A DNA stretch of 64,000 nucleotides from Pseudomonas sp. Choline-02u-1 (GTDB lineage Bacteria; Pseudomonadota; Gammaproteobacteria; Pseudomonadales; Pseudomonadaceae). The first letter of the stretch is position 1. Each line of letters starts with the position of its first letter. The DNA lies in contig NZ_PJBC01000013.1 of NCBI RefSeq assembly GCF_002836515.1, forward strand, positions 248,001 to 312,000, in the 5' to 3' direction. The notes beneath the pieces were generated by a model. The model searched no databases, was not told the origin of the DNA, and saw only the letters and a program-made list of their open reading frames with translations. Below are positions 9,258 through 18,096 of this stretch, one piece after another. The position numbers were made by a program, and so were the translations under genes.

Positions 9258-9572
9258 ATGAAAAAATTCTGTTGTGTGCTGCTGGCGCTGCTGCCGTTGA
9301 CCGCGTTTGCCTATCCGATCGATGTGCAAAAGGATCTCAATGGCATGAAGATCGATTACGAGACGTTCGATACCGACAACGACATCGGCTCGATCCGGGT
9401 GGCCAACTATGGTGATGTCGATGCGACCTGCCGTGCGGTGTTCAGCAATGGGCCGGAAGCGCCACGCACACGCAGCATCGATGTCCCGGCGGGCAAACAT
9501 AAAAACGCCACGGCCAAGTTCACCCGCGAGATCATCAAACTGCGGATCAAACTGACTTGCACCCCGAAATAA
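9258..9572 (+). CDS. small secreted protein of unknown function
   Basis: A 104-residue precursor: 18-residue signal peptide (MKKFCCVLLALLPLTAFA), then a mature domain of about 85 residues rich in beta-strand pattern with two cysteines (ATCRAV and LTCTPK) that could form a disulfide in the periplasm. The segment IRVANYGDVDATCRAVFSNG resembles an immunoglobulin-like strand pair. GGAG precedes the ATG. It lies divergent from the LysR gene and upstream of azoR, the position occupied by PA3224 in P. aeruginosa as I recall. No function can be assigned. Confidence 0.75.
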   Translation: MKKFCCVLLALLPLTAFAYPIDVQKDLNGMKIDYETFDTDNDIGSIRVANYGDVDATCRAVFSNGPEAPRTRSIDVPAGKHKNATAKFTREIIKLRIKLTCTPK

Positions 9573-9604
9573 CACCGGATCCATTGAACGACACTGGATT
9601 TATT

Positions 9605-9691
9605 GTGGGAGCGGGCTTGCTCGCAAAGGCGGTGTGTCATTCAAAGATGATGTGGCTGAAACTTCGCCTTCGCGAGCAAGCCCGCTCCCAC
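9605..9691. repeat. REP doublet (REPIN), canonical orientation
   Basis: GTGGGAGCGGGCTTGCTCGC at the left and its inverted copy GCGAGCAAGCCCGCTCCCAC at the right, 87 bp end to end. It lies between the small secreted protein gene and azoR. Confidence 0.9.
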
Positions 9692-9825
9692 ACGGGAACA
9701 TAGGTTTAGCTTATAAACGAATTAATCGATGGATTACAGCGGATATTTGCGCTTTTTCATCGAATAGGCTCTGTTTAACCTTCACTCCATCGACCTACAA
9801 CATATTCGGATGGAGGCTACACAGC

Positions 9826-10425
9826 ATGTCCCGCGTTCTGATCATCGAAAGCAGTGCCCGCCAGCAAGACTCGGTTTCCCGACAACTGACCCAGACGTTC
9901 ATCGCTCAGTGGAAAGCCGCGCACCCTGCCGATCAGATCACCGTGCGTGACCTCGCCGTGAACCCGGTGCCGCATCTGGACGCCAACCTGCTGGGTGGCT
10001 GGATGAAACCCGCCGAGCAGCGCAACGACAGCGAGCAAGCGTCGCTGGATCGCTCCAACCAATTGACTGATGAACTGCTCGCCGCCGATGTGCTGGTAAT
10101 GGCGGCACCGATGTACAACTTTGCTATTCCGAGCACGCTCAAGGCCTGGCTTGACCATGTACTGCGTGCCGGCGTGACCTTCAAGTACACCGAGACCGGT
10201 CCGCAAGGCCTGCTCGGCGGCAAACGTGCCTTTGTGCTGACTGCGCGTGGTGGTGTGTATGCCGGTGGTCCGGCGGATCATCAGGAGCCGTACCTGCGGC
10301 AGGTGATGGGTTTCATCGGCATCAATGACGTGACCTTCATTCACGCCGAAGGCATGAATCTGGGTGGCGACTTCCAGGAGAAGGGCCTGAATCAGGCCAA
10401 CGCCAAGCTGTCCCAAGTCGCCTGA
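9826..10425 (+). CDS. azoR: FMN-dependent NAD(P)H azoreductase
   Basis: A 199-residue flavodoxin-like reductase of the AzoR/AcpD family. Visible motifs are the phosphate-binding N-terminus (IIESSARQQDSVSR), the flavin-contacting PMYNFAIPS loop, and TARGG. It reduces quinones and azo compounds using NAD(P)H, forming a homodimer with FMN. The ATG preceded by TGGAGG was chosen; the frame is open further upstream but has no ribosome site there. Length matches the family (about 200 residues). The neighbouring LysR gene is a candidate regulator by position. Confidence 0.92.
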   Translation: MSRVLIIESSARQQDSVSRQLTQTFIAQWKAAHPADQITVRDLAVNPVPHLDANLLGGWMKPAEQRNDSEQASLDRSNQLTDELLAADVLVMAAPMYNFAIPSTLKAWLDHVLRAGVTFKYTETGPQGLLGGKRAFVLTARGGVYAGGPADHQEPYLRQVMGFIGINDVTFIHAEGMNLGGDFQEKGLNQANAKLSQVA

Positions 10426-10532
10426 TATGTTAATCGCCAGATAATCGCCGATTGTTTAAGTGACCTGGCGCAACCCCTTCAAGGTCCCACGCGCATCGAA
10501 CCTCCCTTTGCACTTTTGCTCCTGAGTGCTGT

Positions 10533-10571
10533 AGCCCGATTGAACGCTTTAGCGAGATCGGGCTTTTTTTT
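10533..10571 (+). terminator. rho-independent terminator
   Basis: AGCCCGAT, a loop containing TTGAACGCTTTAGCGAG, then ATCGGGCT followed by eight or more T. It is 107 bases after the azoR stop; it ends either the azoR transcript or a small RNA starting between. Confidence 0.88.
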
Positions 10572-10605
10572 GCCTGCGATATTTTCTGCTTCAAACAATC
10601 CCTCT

Positions 10606-10683
10606 GTAGGAGCTGCCGCAGGCTGCGATCTTTTGATTTTAAAAAAACAAGATCAAAAGATCGCAGCCTGCGGCAGCTCCTAC
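10606..10683. repeat. 'GTAGGAGCTG..' inverted repeat
   Basis: Arms GTAGGAGCTGCCGCAGGCTG / CGATCTTTTGATTTT and their inverted copy flank a run of A. This copy has GCAGG in place of the more common GAAGG in both arms, a compensated change that keeps the pairing. Confidence 0.88.
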
Positions 10684-10753
10684 ATGGGGATTTGTGTTGG
10701 TTCCAGAAAGTAAAAACCGCTATCGTCGCCGCCATTCGATTTTCGAGGCGAGC

Positions 10754-11620
10754 ATGGGCTATCTACTTTTTGTCACGCTGATCCAAGCGTTTTCCTTCAG
10801 TCTGATCGGCGAATACCTGGCCGGGCATGTCGACAGTTACTTCGCGGTGCTGGTGCGCGTAGTGCTGGCCGGGCTGGTGTTTATTCCGTTGACGCGCTGG
10901 CGCTCGGTGGAGCCAGCGTTCATGCGTGGCATGTTGCTGATCGGCGCGCTGCAGTTTGGTGTGACTTACGTCTGCCTGTACCTGAGCTTCCGCGTGCTGA
11001 CGGTGCCGGAGGTTTTGCTGTTCACCATTCTAACGCCGCTGCACGTGACGCTGATCGAAGACGCACTGAACCGCCGCTTCAATCCGTGGGCACTGATTGC
11101 TGCGCTGGTCGCAGTCGGCGGTGCGGCGGTGATTCGGTTCGACAGCATCAGTCCTGACTTCTTCATAGGCTTCCTGCTGCTGCAACTGGCCAACTTCACC
11201 TACGCTGCCGGGCAGGTGTTGTACAAGCATCTGGTGGCAAAACATCCGAGTGATCTGCCGCATTACCGGCGCTTCGGCTATTTCTATCTCGGCGCACTGG
11301 CGGTGGTGCTGCCGGCGTTTCTGCTGTTCGGCAAGTCGAACTTTCTTCCGGAAGCGCCGCTGCAATGGGGCGTGTTGCTGTTCCTCGGGCTGGTGTCGAC
11401 GGCATTGGGTTTGTACTGGTGGAACAAGGGCGCGTGCATGGTCAACGGCGGCACGTTGGCGGTGATGAACAACCTGCATGTGCCGGTGGGGTTGTTGTTG
11501 AATCTGTTGATCTGGAATCAGCATGAGGAACTGGGGAGATTGTTCCTTGGAGGGAGTGTGATTCTGGCGGCCGTGTGGATCAGCCGATTGGGCATCCGCA
11601 AATCCCCGGCCACCGCATAA
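10754..11620 (+). CDS. DMT-superfamily (EamA) transporter
   Basis: A 288-residue integral inner-membrane protein with about ten hydrophobic segments arranged as two EamA repeats, e.g. LLFTILTPLHVTLIEDAL in the first half and GLVSTALGLYWWNKGAC in the second. EamA proteins are mostly exporters of amino acids or other metabolites; the substrate here is unknown. I chose the ATG of MGYLLF with GAGG upstream, because the longer frame begins inside the repeat hairpin and would add a charged non-membrane leader. Confidence 0.85.
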   Translation: MGYLLFVTLIQAFSFSLIGEYLAGHVDSYFAVLVRVVLAGLVFIPLTRWRSVEPAFMRGMLLIGALQFGVTYVCLYLSFRVLTVPEVLLFTILTPLHVTLIEDALNRRFNPWALIAALVAVGGAAVIRFDSISPDFFIGFLLLQLANFTYAAGQVLYKHLVAKHPSDLPHYRRFGYFYLGALAVVLPAFLLFGKSNFLPEAPLQWGVLLFLGLVSTALGLYWWNKGACMVNGGTLAVMNNLHVPVGLLLNLLIWNQHEELGRLFLGGSVILAAVWISRLGIRKSPATA

Positions 11621-11641
11621 CGTCTGGCTGATAAATCCCCT

Positions 11642-11729
11642 GTGGGAGCGGGCTTGCTCGCGAAGGCGTCAGGTCAGGCAACATCCTTGCTGATTGACCC
11701 ACCGCTTTCGCGAGCAAGCCCGCTCCCGC
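11642..11729. repeat. REP doublet (REPIN), canonical orientation
   Basis: GTGGGAGCGGGCTTGCTCGC and inverted copy ending GCTCCCGC, 88 bp, between convergent EamA and MscS genes. Confidence 0.9.
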
Positions 11730-11749
11730 ATTTTTGGTTTTGTGGAGGG

Positions 11750-13048
11750 TTACATGACATGTTTTTCCGGCTCAGCAAGACTCGCCGAGCCCAATACCGC
11801 TGGCAGCAGCCCGGCGCGCAAATCCCCGCCACTCGGCTGCTGATAGAGGCTCAAGCCAAACTCCGGCAGCACCGCCAGCAGATAGTCGAAAATATCCCCC
11901 TGAATCCGCTCGTAATCGGCCCACACCGTGGTGCGGGTGAAGCAGTAGATTTCCAGCGGAATGCCCTGCGCGGTGGTCTGCATCTGGCGGACCATGCAGG
12001 TCATGTTCGGCTGAATCTCCGGATGGCTCTTCAGATACGCCAGCGCATAGGCGCGAAAGGTGCCGATGTTGGTCATGCGCCGACGGTTGGCCGACATGGC
12101 TGCGACATTGCCCTGCGCCTCGTTCCAGGCTTTGAGTTCGGCTTTCTTGCGGCCCATGTAGTCGGTCAGCAGGTGCACTTGTGAGAGTTTCTCCTCCTCG
12201 TCGTCGCGGATGAAACGCACGCCGCTGGCATCGATGAACAGGCTGCGCTTGATCCGCCGACCGCCGGATTGCTGCATGCCGCGCCAGTTCTTGAACGACT
12301 CGGACATCAGCCGCCAGGTCGGAATCGAGACGATGGTTTTATCGAAGTTCTGCACTTTGACCGTGTGCAGGGTGATGTCGACCACGTCGCCATCGGCGCC
12401 GACTTGCGGCATCTCGATCCAGTCGCCGACGCGCAGCATGTCGTTGCTGGTCAGCTGCACGCTGGCGACGAACGACAGCAGCGTGTCCTTGTACACCAAC
12501 AGAATCACCGCCGACATCGCACCCAGACCCGAGAGCAGCAACAGCGGCGAGCGGTCGATCAGCGTGGCGACGATGATGATCGCGCCAAACACGTACAAGA
12601 CCATTTTCGCCAACTGCACGTAGCCTTTGATCGAGCGCGTGCGGGCATGTTCGGTACGCGCGTAGATGTCGAGCAAGGCATTGAGCAGGGCGGTGACCGC
12701 CAGGAGCATGAACAGGATGGTGAAGGCCAGGGCGACGTTGCCGAGAAAATTCATCGCGGTTTTGCTCAGCTCCGGCACCAGGTGCAGGCCGAACTGGATG
12801 ACCAGCGACGGCGTCATCTGCGCCAGCCGTTGGAACACCTTGTTGTGGCGCAAGTCGTTGATCCAGTGCAGCGCGGGTTGGCGGCCGAGCATGCGGCTGG
12901 CGTGCAGGATCAGGTAGCGCGCCACTCGTCCGAGCACCAGCGCGATTACCAGCAACACCAGCAATGCCAGCCCCGATTGCAGCAGCGGGTGTTCTTCGAG
13001 TGTGCCCCAGAGGTCCTGAGCTTTGAGCCAGAGCTGTTTGATATCCAT
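11750..13048 (-). CDS. mechanosensitive channel, MscS family (YbdG type)
   Basis: A 432-residue membrane protein. Four to five hydrophobic segments span about residues 25-190; the pore-lining region around LLLLSGLGAMSAVILLVYKDTLLSF precedes the MscS beta domain (GDWIEMP, VQNFDKTIVSIPTW). The later block NWRGMQQSGGRRIKRS is characteristic of the YbdG subgroup rather than small MscS. It should open under membrane tension during osmotic downshock. It is divergent from the DEAD-box helicase gene. About 415 residues is usual for the family. Confidence 0.9.
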   Translation of the reverse strand: MDIKQLWLKAQDLWGTLEEHPLLQSGLALLVLLVIALVLGRVARYLILHASRMLGRQPALHWINDLRHNKVFQRLAQMTPSLVIQFGLHLVPELSKTAMNFLGNVALAFTILFMLLAVTALLNALLDIYARTEHARTRSIKGYVQLAKMVLYVFGAIIIVATLIDRSPLLLLSGLGAMSAVILLVYKDTLLSFVASVQLTSNDMLRVGDWIEMPQVGADGDVVDITLHTVKVQNFDKTIVSIPTWRLMSESFKNWRGMQQSGGRRIKRSLFIDASGVRFIRDDEEEKLSQVHLLTDYMGRKKAELKAWNEAQGNVAAMSANRRRMTNIGTFRAYALAYLKSHPEIQPNMTCMVRQMQTTAQGIPLEIYCFTRTTVWADYERIQGDIFDYLLAVLPEFGLSLYQQPSGGDLRAGLLPAVLGSASLAEPEKHVM

Positions 13049-13238
13049 GAGCGAAACGTTTCTTCTGTAAGACGCGAGGGCCGATTAGAGCATTTAAGAC
13101 GCTGTGTATTGCAGCGAGTGACAAATCGGGCAACAAAAAATCACTGATTGTCGCCGTTTGCACAAAGAAACTCGGCCTGAGCGCTCGAAACCGGTAACCT
13201 ATGCAGCTGTTTTTTTGCATATCTTCGAGGTAGCACCC

Positions 13239-14579
13239 GTGTTTTCCCAATTCGCCCTGCACGAACGCCTGCTCAAAGCCGTGGCCGAGCTGAAATTTGT
13301 CGAGCCAACGCCAGTGCAAGCCGCGGCCATCCCGCTGGCGCTCCAGGGGCGTGATCTGCGGGTGACGGCGCAAACCGGTAGCGGCAAAACCGCCGCTTTC
13401 GTTCTGCCAATCCTCAATCGCCTGATCGGCCCGGCGAAGATTCGCGTCAGCATCAAGACGCTGATCCTGCTGCCGACCCGCGAACTGGCCCAGCAGACCT
13501 TGAAGGAAGTTGAACGCTTCGCGCAGTTCACCTTCATCAAGTCCGGCCTGATCACCGGCGGCGAAGACTTCAAGGTCCAGGCGGCAATGCTGCGCAAAGT
13601 GCCGGACATCCTCATCGGCACCCCGGGCCGGATGATCGAGCAACTCAACGCCGGTAACCTTGACCTCAAGGAAGTCGAAGTGCTGGTGCTCGACGAAGCC
13701 GACCGCATGCTCGACATGGGTTTCGCCGAAGACGTGCAGCGTCTGGTCGATGAATGCCCGAATCGTCAGCAGACCATGCTGTTCTCCGCCACCACCGGCG
13801 GTTCGGGTCTGCGCGAGATGATCGCCAAGGTCCTGAACAACCCGGAGCATTTGCAGCTCAACGCGGTCAGCCAGCTCAACTCGACCACCCGTCAGCAAAT
13901 CATTACCGCCGACCACAATCAGCATAAAGAGCAGATTGTGAACTGGCTGCTGGCCAACGAGACCTACCAGAAGGCCATCGTCTTCACCAACACCCGCGCC
14001 ATGGCCGACCGCATTTACGGCCGCCTGGTGGCGCAGGAATACAAGGCATTCGTGCTGCACGGCGAGAAAGACCAGAAGGATCGCAAACTGGCGATCGATC
14101 GTTTGAAGCAGGGCGGGGTGAAGATCCTCGTCGCGACCGACGTCGCGGCCCGTGGTCTGGACGTTGATGGTCTGGATCTGGTAATCAACTTCGACATGCC
14201 ACGCAGCGGCGACGAGTACGTACATCGCATCGGTCGTACCGGCCGCGCCGGCAACGACGGTCTGGCGATCTCGCTGATCTGCCATGGCGACTGGAACCTG
14301 ATGTCGAGCATCGAGCGCTACCTGAAGCAGAGCTTCGAGCGCCGCACCATCAAGGAAGTCAAAGGCACCTACGGCGGGCCGAAAAAGGTCAAGGCCTCGG
14401 GCAAAGCCGTCGGCGTGAAGAAGAAAAAGACCGACGCCAAAGGCGACAAGAAGAAAACTGCCGCCAAGACACCGACCAAGCGCAAGAGCGTCAACCGTCC
14501 GAAGCCGGATTCTCTGGTGAGCAGCGACGGTATGGCCCCGCTCAAGCGCCGCAAACCGGCCGAGCCTGCGGCTGAGTAA
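13239..14579 (+). CDS. DEAD-box ATP-dependent RNA helicase
   Basis: A 446-residue helicase with the Q motif (FVEPTPVQ), motif I AQTGSGKT, Ia PTRELA, II DEAD, III SAT, and VI HRIGRTGRAG, all intact. The last 70 residues are a Lys-rich basic tail likely to bind RNA. It unwinds short RNA duplexes in ribosome assembly or mRNA turnover; SrmB/RhlE-type are the closest groups but the exact class is uncertain. The start is a GTG (VFSQFALHERLL) with CGAGG eight bases upstream; relatives begin with this same FSQFALHERLL sequence, so the 27 upstream in-frame codons are not counted. Confidence 0.9.
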   Translation: MFSQFALHERLLKAVAELKFVEPTPVQAAAIPLALQGRDLRVTAQTGSGKTAAFVLPILNRLIGPAKIRVSIKTLILLPTRELAQQTLKEVERFAQFTFIKSGLITGGEDFKVQAAMLRKVPDILIGTPGRMIEQLNAGNLDLKEVEVLVLDEADRMLDMGFAEDVQRLVDECPNRQQTMLFSATTGGSGLREMIAKVLNNPEHLQLNAVSQLNSTTRQQIITADHNQHKEQIVNWLLANETYQKAIVFTNTRAMADRIYGRLVAQEYKAFVLHGEKDQKDRKLAIDRLKQGGVKILVATDVAARGLDVDGLDLVINFDMPRSGDEYVHRIGRTGRAGNDGLAISLICHGDWNLMSSIERYLKQSFERRTIKEVKGTYGGPKKVKASGKAVGVKKKKTDAKGDKKKTAAKTPTKRKSVNRPKPDSLVSSDGMAPLKRRKPAEPAAE

Positions 14580-14596
14580 GCTCTAGCTGCGCGGAT

Positions 14597-14626
14597 AAAA
14601 AAACCGGACATCGTCCGGTTTTTTTT
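14597..14626. terminator. bidirectional rho-independent terminator
   Basis: AACCGGAC-ATC-GTCCGGTT with A-run before and T-run after. It lies between the convergent helicase gene and the small periplasmic protein gene and can serve both. Confidence 0.92.
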
Positions 14627-14630
14627 CGCC

Positions 14631-14906
14631 TCAACTGTCGGCCTTCTTCTCTGCCGAACCCAGTTCCTTCAAGCGCTGATCGATCAACTGGCACTTGTCC
14701 GGCAGATCGGCGCTCGCCGTGTCCAGATCCATCTTCTGCAACTCGGCGTTGATCTCTTTGGCTTTTGCAGGATTCTGCTCGGTGAGCTTCGAGACTTCCT
14801 TGGCCAGTTGTTCGCGTTTGATCGTCGCCTCTTCCGGCGTGCAGGCCCAGACGGGCAGGGCGCAGGCAAGGGTGGCGGCGAGAGACAGCTTGATCAGGGT
14901 TTTCAT
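14631..14906 (-). CDS. small periplasmic protein of unknown function
   Basis: A 91-residue precursor with a signal peptide ending at VWA-C (about residue 21) and a charged helical mature part (KREQLAKEVSKLTEQNPAKAKEINAELQKM). Two cysteines (ACTPEE, DKCQL) may pair. The VWAC sequence is a poor lipobox, so lipidation is possible but unlikely. It appears to be a Pseudomonas-type small helical protein; no family function is known to me. Confidence 0.75.
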   Translation of the reverse strand: MKTLIKLSLAATLACALPVWACTPEEATIKREQLAKEVSKLTEQNPAKAKEINAELQKMDLDTASADLPDKCQLIDQRLKELGSAEKKADS

Positions 14907-14982
14907 GGGCAGGCCTCAGTTCCGGTTAAGGCAGACAAGCGGTTGAGGGCTGAAGCCTGGCAAAAGTTCAGAAACCATGACA

Positions 14983-15732
14983 TCAACGTTGTTGCGCTCG
15001 ATCGGCATGGCAGCAGCCCTGCTTCGGCGCACCGTCATACCGATCGTGATGCCGCACCCATTCCATGATCTCGTCCTCGTTGCGGCCCTTGGGTGTCAGA
15101 TCAAGGTAGTGGTAAGCGCCAACCAGCATGTCCAGGCCGCGCGCGTAAGTTGAATAGGTGTGGAAAATCTCGCCTTGATCGTTGCGATAAAAAACGCTCA
15201 GCCCCGGCATTTCTTCCTCGGCGCTGTCGGTCTTTTCGTAGTTGTACGTAGCCTTGCCCTCAGCGACGTCTGCAGCCCGGGCGCAGACGCCGAAGTCGTA
15301 ATTGAAATCGCAACCTTCTGACGACACCCAGTCGAACTTCCAGCCCATGCGTTTTTTGAACGGCTGAAACTCGCAGAACGGCGCGTGGGAAACGGCGACT
15401 ACGGCAACGTCGTGGTGGGCCAGGTGCTGGTCGGCGCCGTCGATGTGGTCGCTGAGGAAAGAGCAGCCCGGGCAGCCTTCCTCCCAGCCCTTGGCGAACA
15501 TGAAGTGGTAGATGATCAACTGGCTGTTCGTGCCGAATAGATCAATAAGCTTCAGCTCACCGTTCGGGCCCTGGAAGTGATAGTCCTTGTCTACTTTCAC
15601 CCAAGGCAGAGCACGGCGCTCGGCGCTGAGGCGATCGCGTTCCCGGGTGAAGGCTTTTTCGTGGGCCAGATGCTGCTGACGGGCGGCGAGCCATTCTTGG
15701 CGTGATACCACCGGATGGTGCGTAACGTTCAT
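14983..15732 (-). CDS. DUF899 thioredoxin-fold protein
   Basis: A 249-residue protein of the DUF899 family, related to AhpC/TSA-like thioredoxin folds. The N-terminal ERRALPWVKVDKDY motif, LFGTNSQLIIYHFMF and the CPGCSF pair (a CxxC) are typical, as is the C-terminal YGLDM-like/AYHYLDLTPKGRNE region. Family members are predicted oxidoreductases or dithiol proteins without proven reactions. The tail GCCHADRAQ adds a further Cys pair. I chose the inner ATG because AGGAG sits eight bases upstream of it and only two from the outer ATG. It appears monocistronic. Confidence 0.85.
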   Translation of the reverse strand: MNVTHHPVVSRQEWLAARQQHLAHEKAFTRERDRLSAERRALPWVKVDKDYHFQGPNGELKLIDLFGTNSQLIIYHFMFAKGWEEGCPGCSFLSDHIDGADQHLAHHDVAVVAVSHAPFCEFQPFKKRMGWKFDWVSSEGCDFNYDFGVCARAADVAEGKATYNYEKTDSAEEEMPGLSVFYRNDQGEIFHTYSTYARGLDMLVGAYHYLDLTPKGRNEDEIMEWVRHHDRYDGAPKQGCCHADRAQQR

Positions 15733-15905
15733 GACCATGTCTCCTGCGGGTTGAACCGGCTGTTTCAGACTAGTCGTTCAACAGCCAGGGGAATCGACAC
15801 ACCGCCGGTCGGTCGGCGCATGAATATGCGGCTGAACGGCTGCGCAGCGCTTCGGTCACAACCTTGAACGCGGCACACATCACCCGCACCGGAGGTTGGA
15901 TCAGG

Positions 15906-16298
15906 ATGACGACTTATAACTGGGATTTGATTGAACGTTTGCTGCACGAAGTGCAGAACAGCGCTGGTCACAGCTTTGCCCCGCGCGCTTATGCCGAAGA
16001 CCATGCAGCCGAGAAAGCCAGCGCTGGCGAGCCGATCGACAATCTCGATCACTTGAAAACCCTCGCCTGTGATTACGAGAAGCTCCTGCTTGAACGCGGA
16101 TTCATCGAGCCGCGTCCGGATCATGAGGGCAGCACCGGCAACAATTTCATTCTCACGCCGCGCGGTTCCAGCCTGTTGAGCCTGATCGACAGCAGCATTC
16201 CGGGCAATGACCATCCGCGCCAGGTGCTGGATGAGCAGGAGGATGCGCTGGATGAGCTGACGTTTGATGAAGTGGCGTCAAAAGCCCAAATCGCCTGA
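15906..16298 (+). CDS. DUF2513-like small protein, possible winged helix
   Basis: A 130-residue cytoplasmic protein. Residues 1-90 read as helices and a wing (YNWDLIERLLHEVQ, LKTLACDYEKLLLERGFIEPR, ILTPRGSSLLSLI), a pattern like DUF2513/YjcQ winged-helix proteins. The C-terminal tail is acidic (DEQEDALDELTFDE). GGAGG ten bases before the ATG supports this start over an in-frame ATG 14 codons earlier. Divergent from the DUF899 gene. DNA binding is possible but not shown. Confidence 0.65.
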   Translation: MTTYNWDLIERLLHEVQNSAGHSFAPRAYAEDHAAEKASAGEPIDNLDHLKTLACDYEKLLLERGFIEPRPDHEGSTGNNFILTPRGSSLLSLIDSSIPGNDHPRQVLDEQEDALDELTFDEVASKAQIA

Positions 16299-16328
16299 TT
16301 TTGTTGAAGGCCAGCTGAAAGGAAAGCT

Positions 16329-16415
16329 GTGGGAGCGGGCTTGCTCGCGAATACAGTCTGTCAGTGATATCTGGACTGCCTGACACACCGCATTCGCGAG
16401 CAAGCCCGTTCCCAC
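16329..16415. repeat. REP doublet (REPIN), canonical orientation
   Basis: GTGGGAGCGGGCTTGCTCGC with its inverted copy ending CCCGTTCCCAC, 87 bp. The inner sequences CTGTCAG and CTGACACACCG also pair. It lies between convergent genes. Confidence 0.9.
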
Positions 16416-16432
16416 ATGCGAGCCGAGTGATC

Positions 16433-17302
16433 TCAGGATTTTTGTGCGGCTTTGAGACACTTCAGGTCATTGAAGTCTTTGCGTACCCCTTCGATCTTCT
16501 TCAGCAAGCGCTCACGCTGTTGCGGCGTGCTCTCGGCCATCAGGTCGACAAACAGCGCGCGCGCTTGAGCCTCAGTATTGGCGTAGGCCTTGCGGTAATC
16601 CGCTGTCCATAACTGCTCGCGGTTGACCAGAAGTGTCTCGATGCGTTGTGGGAATTCGGTACTTTTACGTTGCGCAACGGCCGCACTGAACTGTTGTTGC
16701 CAGTGCGCACGGTTGGCGATCCATTGGGTGTTTTGGTCGCCCAAGGCGTTGGTCCAGGCCACGACGCGTTGCTTCTGTGAGTCGCTGAGCGGACCCAGCC
16801 AGTCGTTCAGGCGTTTTTCCATGCGTTCGCCACGTTCCTTGATCTGCTGGGCCAGCGGCGGTTTCACGTATTCCTGCTGGCGTTTGCGCAAGTCCTTGGC
16901 GAAGGCGTCATTCATTTCCGCGACCTGTTTATCGTCCAGCCCCTGGAGCAACTCGATGGCCGATGGGGTAATTTCCCGGGCGGTGTCGGCGATGGCCTGT
17001 TTGGCTTCGGCGGTGCGCTCCTGGAGGGCGGCGTCGGTGACCTGATTGCTTTCGACCATGGCCTGTAAACGGTCGAGCCAGTCCAGGTAACCGGGTAACT
17101 GCGTGGTGCAGTGCCAGCTCAGGTGCTCCTTGAGCCGGTCGTTGAACCAGTCTTTCTGCTCGCCGTTCATGTCCACGTAGTCGCTTAGCGACCACGGGAT
17201 AATCACATCGAGATTGCGGTAGGCCAGGCCTACGCGGCTGCAGGCGCCGAGGGCGAGGGTGAAGATCAGCAGGGTGGCAATCTGTTTGAACCAGCGAGAC
17301 AT
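16433..17302 (-). CDS. outer-membrane-type lipoprotein, DUF6279 family
   Basis: A 289-residue precursor with a clear lipobox (LALGAC, Cys at about residue 21) and no aspartate at +2, so probable sorting to the outer membrane. The mature part is almost entirely helical with repeated charged helices (LRKRQQEYVKPPLAQQIKERG; STPQQRERLLKKIEGV). It matches my memory of the DUF6279 lipoproteins of gammaproteobacteria; function unknown. The ATG of MSRWFKQ with AGGA upstream is preferred over an in-frame TTG two codons earlier. Confidence 0.82.
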   Translation of the reverse strand: MSRWFKQIATLLIFTLALGACSRVGLAYRNLDVIIPWSLSDYVDMNGEQKDWFNDRLKEHLSWHCTTQLPGYLDWLDRLQAMVESNQVTDAALQERTAEAKQAIADTAREITPSAIELLQGLDDKQVAEMNDAFAKDLRKRQQEYVKPPLAQQIKERGERMEKRLNDWLGPLSDSQKQRVVAWTNALGDQNTQWIANRAHWQQQFSAAVAQRKSTEFPQRIETLLVNREQLWTADYRKAYANTEAQARALFVDLMAESTPQQRERLLKKIEGVRKDFNDLKCLKAAQKS

Positions 17303-17379
17303 GGGCAAATCCTTGCGAGAGCCTGGCGTCGGAAATCTGATTCTTATGTGATGCAGGATGCGCGCGGCAGTTCAGCCGA

Positions 17380-18096
17380 TCAATAGAACGTGCGCACGGC
17401 CTTGAGGGTAACGAGGCCGTCGCACTCGCTGTTGTGCCCGGAATAGGCCGAGCAATCACTGCCGCTGAGGCTGGAGTCGCTGTAGATCAGATCAAGATCG
17501 ACGCCCATGAAGGGGCGCGACAGTTTCACCGACCAGTCAGTGAAACTGCTGATGTAACCACCGTCCACCGCCGCCGGTGTATTCAATTGGTGCGTGGTGT
17601 ATTTCATGCTCACGCCAATGCCGAACGGCTGATTGCCACTAAGGTCGGCAAACAAGGTGTTGTTCTGTTTATCCGGGTCGTTGCTCAGGGCGATGCCAAA
17701 GCGACTGCCGAGCAGGGTCAGGCCACCAAACAGCTCCTGGCTGTCGAGCGTGTCGAGGCGGGGATAGCTGTAATGGATCATCCCGACTTCATAGCCGAGC
17801 ACCTGATCGAAAGGCTGCTTGAAGCCGACGTAGGAATCGATCTCGAGGTTCTTGCCCGGCGTGATGCCCATGCTCGGCGCGTACTGGCCGAAATACACGC
17901 CGCTGTCGTGGCTCAGATCGAGGCCGCCGTGGAACGAACCTACCGCCGCCGGTTTGACCAGGCCTTGGGCCATGCTGCGGCTGGGCGTGGTGCCGAGCTT
18001 GAGATCGAAGTCGCCCAGCTCACCCTGGAAAACCTGCGCGTGCGCGGCCGTGCCTGACAGCAGGCTGACGAACAATAAACAGGGAAATGGGCGCAT
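17380..18096 (-). CDS. TorF-family putative porin
   Basis: A 238-residue precursor. Signal peptide MRPFPCLLFVSLLSGTAAHA is followed by a small beta-barrel pattern with the family features SRSMAQGL, SYVGFKQPF, GYEVGMIHYSYP and terminal KAVRTFY ending in an aromatic residue. I assign it to the TorF/TIGR02001 (Gcw_chp) outer-membrane group. The substrate is unknown. It lies upstream of the DUF6279 lipoprotein gene on the same strand with a 77-bp gap, so cotranscription is possible. Confidence 0.8.
   Translation of the reverse strand: MRPFPCLLFVSLLSGTAAHAQVFQGELGDFDLKLGTTPSRSMAQGLVKPAAVGSFHGGLDLSHDSGVYFGQYAPSMGITPGKNLEIDSYVGFKQPFDQVLGYEVGMIHYSYPRLDTLDSQELFGGLTLLGSRFGIALSNDPDKQNNTLFADLSGNQPFGIGVSMKYTTHQLNTPAAVDGGYISSFTDWSVKLSRPFMGVDLDLIYSDSSLSGSDCSAYSGHNSECDGLVTLKAVRTFY

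Larger units (their letters stand above)
10426..10753. other. 328-bp gene-free stretch with terminator, repeat and possible sRNA
   Basis: Between azoR and a DMT transporter gene. It holds a C/T-rich segment (about 10495-10525), a strong terminator and one repeat hairpin. No credible coding frame is visible. The first 145 bases may be azoR 3' UTR or a separate small RNA. Confidence 0.6.

Noticed and set aside
12339..14285. 648-codon frame antisense to the helicase and continuing into the MscS gene
   Set aside because: It spans two well-supported genes and shows no domain; its second half is a frame-shifted shadow of the MscS protein.
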